From Gryganskiella cystojenkinii (lineage: Eukaryota; Mortierellomycota; Mortierellomycetes; Mortierellales; Mortierellaceae), in NCBI GenBank assembly GCA_015852425.1, contig JAAAIG010001019.1, positions 1 through 12,399 of the forward strand: a stretch of 12,399 nt of DNA, written 5' to 3'. Below, in pieces: positions 7,958 through 12,399 of this stretch; position 1 is the first letter of the stretch, and every line of letters starts with the position of its first letter. The position numbers and the translations under genes were made by a program. The notes beneath the pieces were generated by a model. It made no database searches, was not told the DNA's origin, and saw only the letters and a program-made list of their open reading frames with translations.

Positions 7958-9426
7958 ATGGCCCCACAAACTTACTCGCGTGAAGAGGTGCAGCGTCACA
8001 GTTCCGAGGACTCTTGCTGGGTCATCCACGACGACAAGATTTACGATATGACCTCGTTTGTCCAGGACCATCCAGGCGGCGAGGAATACATTCTCGATCA
8101 TGCAGGTCAGGACGTCACTTTGATCATGAAGGACGAACTCTCTCACTTTCACACCGAAGGCGCCTATGAGATGATGGAAGAGTTCCTCGTTGGCACCCTG
8201 GCTTCGTCCGGCGCAGGAGCTTCTGTCACTCTCAATGCTACCTCTGCTCTTCACAATCGATCTACTACCACCGCAACTGTAACGACAACATCGGGAGGCA
8301 AAACGACGACTACAACAATGACGACCACTGAAGAAGAGGATGACTACCACAAGCCCACGGACCTGGCCGCAGACAAGAAGACCAAATTCCTTGACCTGAC
8401 ACAGCCATTGCTCTGGCAACTCTGGAACAGTGATTATAGCAAAGCTTTTTACCTCGAACAGGTGCATATCCCTCGCCATCTGGTCGGGTCCGCCAAGATC
8501 TTTGGATCACCTTTCCTGGAGGTCTTCACTAAGACACCCTGGTACATGGTCCCAGTATTTTGGTTGCCGATTATTGCTTACAATGTGAACAAGAGTTTGG
8601 AGGCCGGGTTGACGACAGAACAATCCGGGACGTTATTCTTGGCGGGTATGTTTACATGGACGTTGGCCGAGTATGTGATCCATCGGTTCCTGTTCCATGT
8701 CGATGACCTCTTGCCGGACTCGACTTTTTGGTTGGTTGCCCACTTCCTGCTGCATGGAATTCATCACTATCTCCCCATGGACAGGTAAAGAACAGAGGAT
8801 TGGGAAAACGATGTCTCTTTTGTTGCAATGCTCATTTTGGCTGCAAGGGCGGAATACTGAATGATACACCCTTCCTTTATACTGACGCAATATTTTTTTC
8901 TACTTTTTCCCGCATTCCATGCCTGCGCAACAATTATGCTTTGACTTCGCAACAAACCATGAAACATCGACATATGCCACAACAAACACCAACGAAAAAC
9001 AACGATTTTTTTGGACACACAGACTTCGACTTGTGATGCCCCCTGCCCTGGCTGTCGCATTAGCGATTCCTTTGAACAAACTGGCGCACACGATGCTGGC
9101 GACGCCCTCTGCCTATGCCGCGATCTCGGGATTGTTCTTCGGCTATGTTCTGTACGATCTCACGCATTACTACCTTCACCATGCCAAGCCATTCAAGTTC
9201 CACTTCAAGGAGATGAAGACCTATCACTTGAAGCATCACTATGCTAACTTTGAGGGTGGCTATGGTATCACTTCGAAAGTCTGGGACAAGTAAGTTCTTT
9301 CTCTCTTTTTGTCATTTTTGTCCTTTTTTTTTGCTCAAGGATTGCTGGGCTGGTTTTTTTTTACTGACTGGTTTATTTTTTACTTTCTCTCTTTTTAGGG
9401 TCTTCGGCACCGAGCTCAAACTTTAG
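7958..9426 (+). CDS. SCS7: Fatty-acid/ceramide 2-hydroxylase (cytochrome b5-hydroxylase fusion), Scs7
   Basis: Three exons: 7958-8784, 9023-9289 and 9399-9426 (373 residues; yeast Scs7 is 384). ATG 7958 is the first in-frame ATG and sits in a good context (AAGCAATGG). It adds the 2-hydroxyl group to very-long-chain acyl chains of sphingolipids in the ER membrane, using electrons delivered through its own b5 domain. Residues 1-80 are cytochrome b5, with haem ligands His38 (HPGG) and probably His65 (SHFHT). A Thr-rich, then acidic, linker spans about 100-130. The hydroxylase part carries its metal-binding histidine boxes: HRFLFH (242-247), HFLLHGIHH (262-270), HYYLHH (324-329) and HLKHH (344-348), among hydrophobic segments near 193-210, 225-245 and 280-320. 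Intron 1 interrupts the conserved YLPMDR motif, and exon 3 encodes only VFGTELKL. All key residues are present, so it should be active. Confidence 0.95.
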
Positions 9427-9614
9427 ATGACCAGAGAGGAGATCCAAATCCAAAAAAAAAGTTGTCATCATGGCTCTCTACGCAGCAGCGCTGTTTGTTT
9501 TTTTTTTTGCCTTTTGCGTTCCTCTCGTCACTTTGTTGTATATTCTGGTCCGTCTGCTTCTTTGTTTTGCTTCTTGCTTATCACTTTCTTGTTATTGCTT
9601 ACATATCCCGCCCT

Positions 9615-9620
9615 AATAAA
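9615..9620 (+). terminator. Candidate SCS7 polyadenylation signal AATAAA
   Basis: AATAAA begins 189 nt after the SCS7 stop. It is the only exact plus-strand copy I noticed in the nearby 3' region. Actual use is inferred. Confidence 0.45.
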
Positions 9621-10006
9621 AAAAGGATGGAAGATAGAGAGAGCGAGCAAGAGGCGTCCTCCTTGGGTCGACTTTCTCTCTCTCTTTATCTCTCTTCACC
9701 TGTCCTTCTCTTCTCGGAACCACACAGCAGTATCAAGGATGTATGATTGCGACTTTACTGCTAGGTAAATAATGCTATAAGGCAAATACGATCCGCCACG
9801 ACTTGGGGGTGCAGCAATCGAGCATAAGAAGGCGTATGCAGCATAATCCCTTTATCAACATAAATATCATCCACAAAAACCGACAGGGCACAATGGTACA
9901 TTATCTCAACTCAAAAGGATCTGAATGGAGGGACGATGGATACAAAAAAACCCCCAAAGAGGAGAAAACACTCGATCGAAAATTATGATTCCCTCTGCGA
10001 ATCCAT

Positions 10007-10012
10007 TTTATT
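10007..10012 (-). terminator. Polyadenylation-type AATAAA directly after the GT31-like stop
   Basis: On the minus strand the stop codon reads TAG TAA TAA, three in-frame stops, and AATAAA starts one base after the first stop. If used, the 3' UTR would be only about 15-30 nt. It may instead be incidental. Confidence 0.4.
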
Positions 10013-10013
10013 A

Positions 10014-10823
10014 CTAGTCTTTGCCACATTTAGCGGACAAGGCCTTGAAATGGATCTCGACTCGGGGTTCGACAAGGTCGGCATGAAAGAACTTCTCAGC
10101 CTGGTCTGGACCAAGATCACAGACCATGGGGACCTCGGTCGCTCCTACCAGGAACCCAATCTGAGCATCCTCCCACCGCTCAAATCTCATCGCCTCCTCC
10201 CAACGGGCATCGCCTGTTGCGGGTAAAGCCCATTTCTTGAACAAGTACAGTCTTCCAAGGGGCCAGTGAAACTCGTCTCCCCAGCGGTTGATCATCCCAG
10301 CGACTTTGCATTCCTTTTTCCGGGCGAAATTGTCGATAAACTCGTCGAGGACATGCTTCTGGATCAGAGTATCATCATCAATCTTGATCACAATCTCCTC
10401 GGCCGAATCCATGGCATGTACGAGTTTCCAGAGGTTGAGAGATTTTTGACCGAGGGTTTCATATCCGTTCGAGTTTTCGATCCAGAGGTTACAGAGTCTG
10501 GAGGGATCCTCGGAATCACAGACAATGTTGAAGGCGGTCGTGAACCAGGAATAACCAAAGGTAAAAGTCTCTGCACAGGACTTGTGGACGAATGCTGTGT
10601 ATTTTGTTCCTGAAGCCGTGACCTGGTTCAACATGGCGCCTCGATGTCTTTTGCCTTGGTTGTCCGTAAAGTGGAGCCGTGAGAAAGGTCGTTGGGATGA
10701 GAAAGATCCGAGGTCCTTGAGGGACCATTCAAGTTCGAGAAACATCACGGGCAAGATCAGACCGACCACGACCAGGAGGACAATCACGCCCAGGATAGCT
10801 CTGTTTCTTGCGACTGCCAGCAT
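10014..10823 (-). CDS. Small type II membrane protein, GT31-like glycosyltransferase
   Basis: A single exon on the minus strand from the ATG at 10823 gives 269 residues. The frame is open a further 54 nt upstream, but without an ATG. A short basic N-terminus (MLAVARNR) is followed by one membrane segment at about 9-30 (ILGVIVLLVVVGLILPVMFLE), the usual Golgi type II anchor. The lumenal part has KIDDDT at 147-152, the DxD-type metal and nucleotide-sugar motif, and RWEDAQIGFLVG near 216-227, resembling the E-D-x-x-x-G block of beta-1,3-galactosyltransferase-type (GT31) enzymes. The upstream NGYETLGQKSLNLW resembles the 'Y-x-N-L-T-x-K' region of that family. Paired cysteines (83, 102, 111) may form disulphides. 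It is shorter than most GT31 proteins (over 300 residues), so the donor and acceptor sugar, and even activity, cannot be inferred. It converges with SCS7. Confidence 0.72.
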   Translation of the reverse strand: MLAVARNRAILGVIVLLVVVGLILPVMFLELEWSLKDLGSFSSQRPFSRLHFTDNQGKRHRGAMLNQVTASGTKYTAFVHKSCAETFTFGYSWFTTAFNIVCDSEDPSRLCNLWIENSNGYETLGQKSLNLWKLVHAMDSAEEIVIKIDDDTLIQKHVLDEFIDNFARKKECKVAGMINRWGDEFHWPLGRLYLFKKWALPATGDARWEEAMRFERWEDAQIGFLVGATEVPMVCDLGPDQAEKFFHADLVEPRVEIHFKALSAKCGKD

Positions 10824-11634
10824 CTTGTATATTTCCGGTAGCTGTGTCGATGCGGTTGTCGTAGGGGGGTGGTGCAATGATTAGACCAGGCGGGGTATTT
10901 GTAAAGTTCAAGCGGTGTTTTTTGTTCCTGCTTTTATCGTTTTTAGTATCCAGGGAAAAGACGCTGTTGATTATATCCTAAAAAAAGGGGTGAAGATTTG
11001 ACCGTTAGGATTATTGACTATCAAGGTCTTGGTCTGCGTTCTCCTTAAAAAGAAAAGGACCTTAATGTTGCATCTCCAATAGTCCCGTCCCCCTGCCTTG
11101 AGATTTACCGAGGAAATGAAAATAAAAAGGAGTCGAGGTTTGATAGAAATCAAAGAAGTACAGATAGAAGTACTAGCTGGTAAGGTATGTGAGAAGGCTT
11201 AAGAAGTGTTAGCACTTTTAAAAAAGAGAGTAGAGATCGTACAGCTCCATTTGTCGATAAAATGAACCAGGGAGGCTAAAGACAGTTCTTGCAGGGTCTT
11301 TACCATTCGTTAATTAATATTGAAATGAGGACAGGGATGATGATGATGAGATGATGTAAGTGAGATGCAAAAAATGAACTTAGGGTACAAAGCGGCGGGA
11401 GGCAATTTTTTTTTTTTTTTGGTTGAAACTCAGGCACCCAAGGATGCAACGGCAAACATTGACAGAGACGAGGCGAGTGAGAGACCACAAGCGCTGCGAC
11501 CGACACATTTTTTGTTCTTCTACACCCGACGCAGGCGCATATTCTAATCCTACTCTTCCCCTCAACCCTCTTTCCCTCTTTCTCTCTCTTGTCCATCAGG
11601 AGAGAGTACCTACGCTGACAACCAGCGAAAGGAC
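10824..11634. other. Upstream region of the GT31-like gene; no gene seen
   Basis: No frame longer than about 115 codons is present and none resembles a protein. There are poly-A/T blocks (for example a T-run at about 11406-11420). On the minus strand it should contain the promoter of the glycosyltransferase-like gene; no clear TATA element is called. Confidence 0.55.
11555..11597 (+). promoter_or_regulatory. Pyrimidine tract, possible start region of a plus-strand gene
   Basis: The CT-rich stretch resembles those before RACK1 and SCS7 and ends in a CCATCAG sequence that could also act as a 3' splice site. It suggests a plus-strand transcript beginning here and running off the right edge, which is inferred from pattern similarity only. 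Confidence 0.3.
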
Positions 11635-11737
11635 ATGGAGGCAAGCTTTTTGCACTCTATTTTGTTGCTTCTTTTTTCCGTCACTGGCTCCTTCGTTATG
11701 ATTTCCATTGGCTAGATGATATTCGTAACTCAAAGTT

Positions 11738-11944
11738 ATGCCTCAGACAAATCCTCTCTTTTCAATTGGGAAAAATGTAAAGTCTCAGTTCCATGTGGCT
11801 AGTATTCCTCCTATGCCCTTCATCACAACCCGCCATCTGCTGGGCAGACACTCAACGGCCGTATCCTCATCTCCGAATCCCATCATCAAGAAAATACTTT
11901 ATGGCTCTGGCTCTCTTCATCACGTTCAAAACTGTTGTTCTCAG
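11738..11944 (+). CDS. Possible first exon of a mitochondrial protein (uncertain)
   Basis: The frame from ATG 11738 (or the in-frame ATG 11813) to a possible donor CAG/GTAGGC at 11944 encodes up to 69 residues with no Asp or Glu at all. It includes MPFITTRHLLGRHSTAVSS, which looks like a mitochondrial presequence, followed by IIKKILYGSGSLH. The latter faintly recalls the region before the NIPSNAP domain, but no NIPSNAP motif is found downstream within the window. A pyrimidine tract lies 140 bp upstream. No second exon joins in phase convincingly. It may be non-coding, and it conflicts with the minus-strand candidate beside it. Confidence 0.22.
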
Positions 11945-12069
11945 GTAGGCTTGTTGATCCGTTCGTTTGCGACCCTGTAGATCTCCTTCACATCTGCCCT
12001 CGGGACCTGTCCTGGAAGATGTATTGCTACGTCCGTGACCCTCCCCACACGGGTGCCAGGGTCTCGAGT
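11941..12069 (-). CDS. Possible last exon of a minus-strand gene (uncertain)
   Basis: After a minus-strand acceptor (GTGCTAG, AG at 12071-12070) a 42-codon frame runs to TGA at 11943-11941. The peptide ends VKEIYRVANERINKPT and looks protein-like, with codon use similar to other genes here. A frame open from the right edge to a GTACGA donor near 12320 would join it in phase, but an intron of about 250 bp and an unremarkable upstream frame make this weak. I do not recognise the peptide. It could be chance. Confidence 0.22.
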   Translation of the reverse strand, partial: TRDPGTRVGRVTDVAIHLPGQVPRADVKEIYRVANERINKPT

Positions 12070-12399
12070 CTAGCACGTTTACTCACAGGAGTGATTCAAA
12101 CAGATATTCCTCATTCTATGGTCCTCGAACAACGCTTGTTCCAGAGACCTTCTCGTCCATAATTCTCGATACTCTAATAAATCAATCGACCATGACGTCC
12201 GCGATTCCCTGCCATGTTCGATATAAAATAAAATCTTCGTCCGCAAAGCCGGCTGGTGCCAGCCCATGACAGAGATCGACCACAGACCAGTGTCATAACT
12301 TTTCTGGGGTCGTACAGTACCGTCGTCGTCCCTTGTTATTGCCTCTCTTGAATCGACCTCGCTCTCCTCGACTCGTCCGAGACGATTCCTTTTTTTTTT
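12070..12399. other. Right edge, unresolved
   Basis: On the minus strand one frame is open from the window edge to about 12079, apparently with no initiator inside the first part. Another edge frame is Arg/Gly-rich and stops at 12293-12295. On the plus strand AATAAA occurs at 12176-12181 and 12227-12232. These signals conflict, and no gene can be assigned without the sequence to the right. Confidence 0.4.

Larger units (their letters stand above)
9427..10013. other. Convergent intergenic region after SCS7
   Basis: No gene is supported. A 113-codon plus-strand frame at 9427-9768 and an overlapping one are driven by T- and CT-rich DNA and lack domain features. The region holds the SCS7 3' UTR and the short 3' end of the minus-strand glycosyltransferase-like gene. 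Confidence 0.6.

Noticed and set aside
7940..8479. 179-codon minus-strand frame
   Set aside because: It is antisense to the cytochrome b5 part of SCS7, which has clear haem and histidine motifs; no protein-like motif was seen in the antisense frame.
8785..9022. Possible snoRNA in the 238-bp SCS7 intron (ATGATAC and CTGA motifs near 8850-8885)
   Set aside because: The boxes are only about 30 nt apart with no flanking complementarity.
9427..9768. 113-codon and overlapping 94-codon plus-strand frames after SCS7
   Set aside because: They are Phe/Leu/Ser-rich because the DNA is T- and CT-rich. No domain was seen, they lie in the expected 3' UTR, and they span an AATAAA.
1..12399. Mobile elements, viral remnants, tRNAs, CRISPR arrays
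   Set aside because: No transposase, reverse transcriptase or integrase-like frame, no long terminal or inverted repeats, no cloverleaf and no spaced repeat array was seen.

Overview
The window looks like nuclear DNA of a filamentous fungus, most likely an early-diverging one such as Mortierellomycota or Mucoromycota. This is an inference from gene structure and protein flavour; no rRNA marker is present. The evidence is: many short GT-AG introns (mostly 88-163 bp) with CTAAC-like branch points, pyrimidine-rich leaders before start codons, AATAAA signals after stops, and a set of typical fungal housekeeping proteins. No mobile element, CRISPR array, tRNA or rRNA gene was found.

Layout, left to right. 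(1) 331-2601, plus: an eight-exon gene for a probable mitochondrial, membrane-anchored J-domain (Hsp40) protein of about 521 residues. Its start lies in a small first exon encoding a presequence-like N-terminus. (2) 2920-5098, plus: the ribosome-associated WD40 protein RACK1 (Cpc2/Asc1), four exons, 318 residues. Its introns are far longer than those of its neighbours (542, 349 and 331 bp). Intron 3 contains a box C/D snoRNA that I recognise as U24/snR24, with boxes C and D held by an 11-bp perfect terminal stem. (3) 5361-6987, minus: a Ysc84/Lsb3/SH3YL1-type protein with an N-terminal SYLF lipid-binding domain and a C-terminal SH3 domain (actin patch and endocytosis), 418 residues. (4) 7958-9426, plus: fatty-acid 2-hydroxylase Scs7, a cytochrome b5 and di-iron hydroxylase fusion acting on sphingolipid acyl chains, 373 residues. 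(5) 10014-10823, minus: a small type II membrane protein resembling a GT31-like glycosyltransferase, 269 residues. (6) The right end, 11.6-12.4 kb, is unresolved. It holds two mutually doubtful coding candidates on opposite strands and a pyrimidine tract that may mark a plus-strand gene start.

The genes do not form an operon or an obvious cluster. RACK1 and YSC84 converge with about 260 bp between stop codons. YSC84 and SCS7 diverge from a shared 970-bp region. SCS7 and the glycosyltransferase converge over 587 bp. The one functional coupling supported by the sequence is RACK1 with its intronic snoRNA: a ribosome-bound protein and an rRNA methylation guide made from one transcript, an arrangement I know from yeast ASC1/snR24. 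No wholly new system is evident. The points most worth checking are the snoRNA's unusual second guide region, possible further cargo in the two other long RACK1 introns, and the right-end gene.
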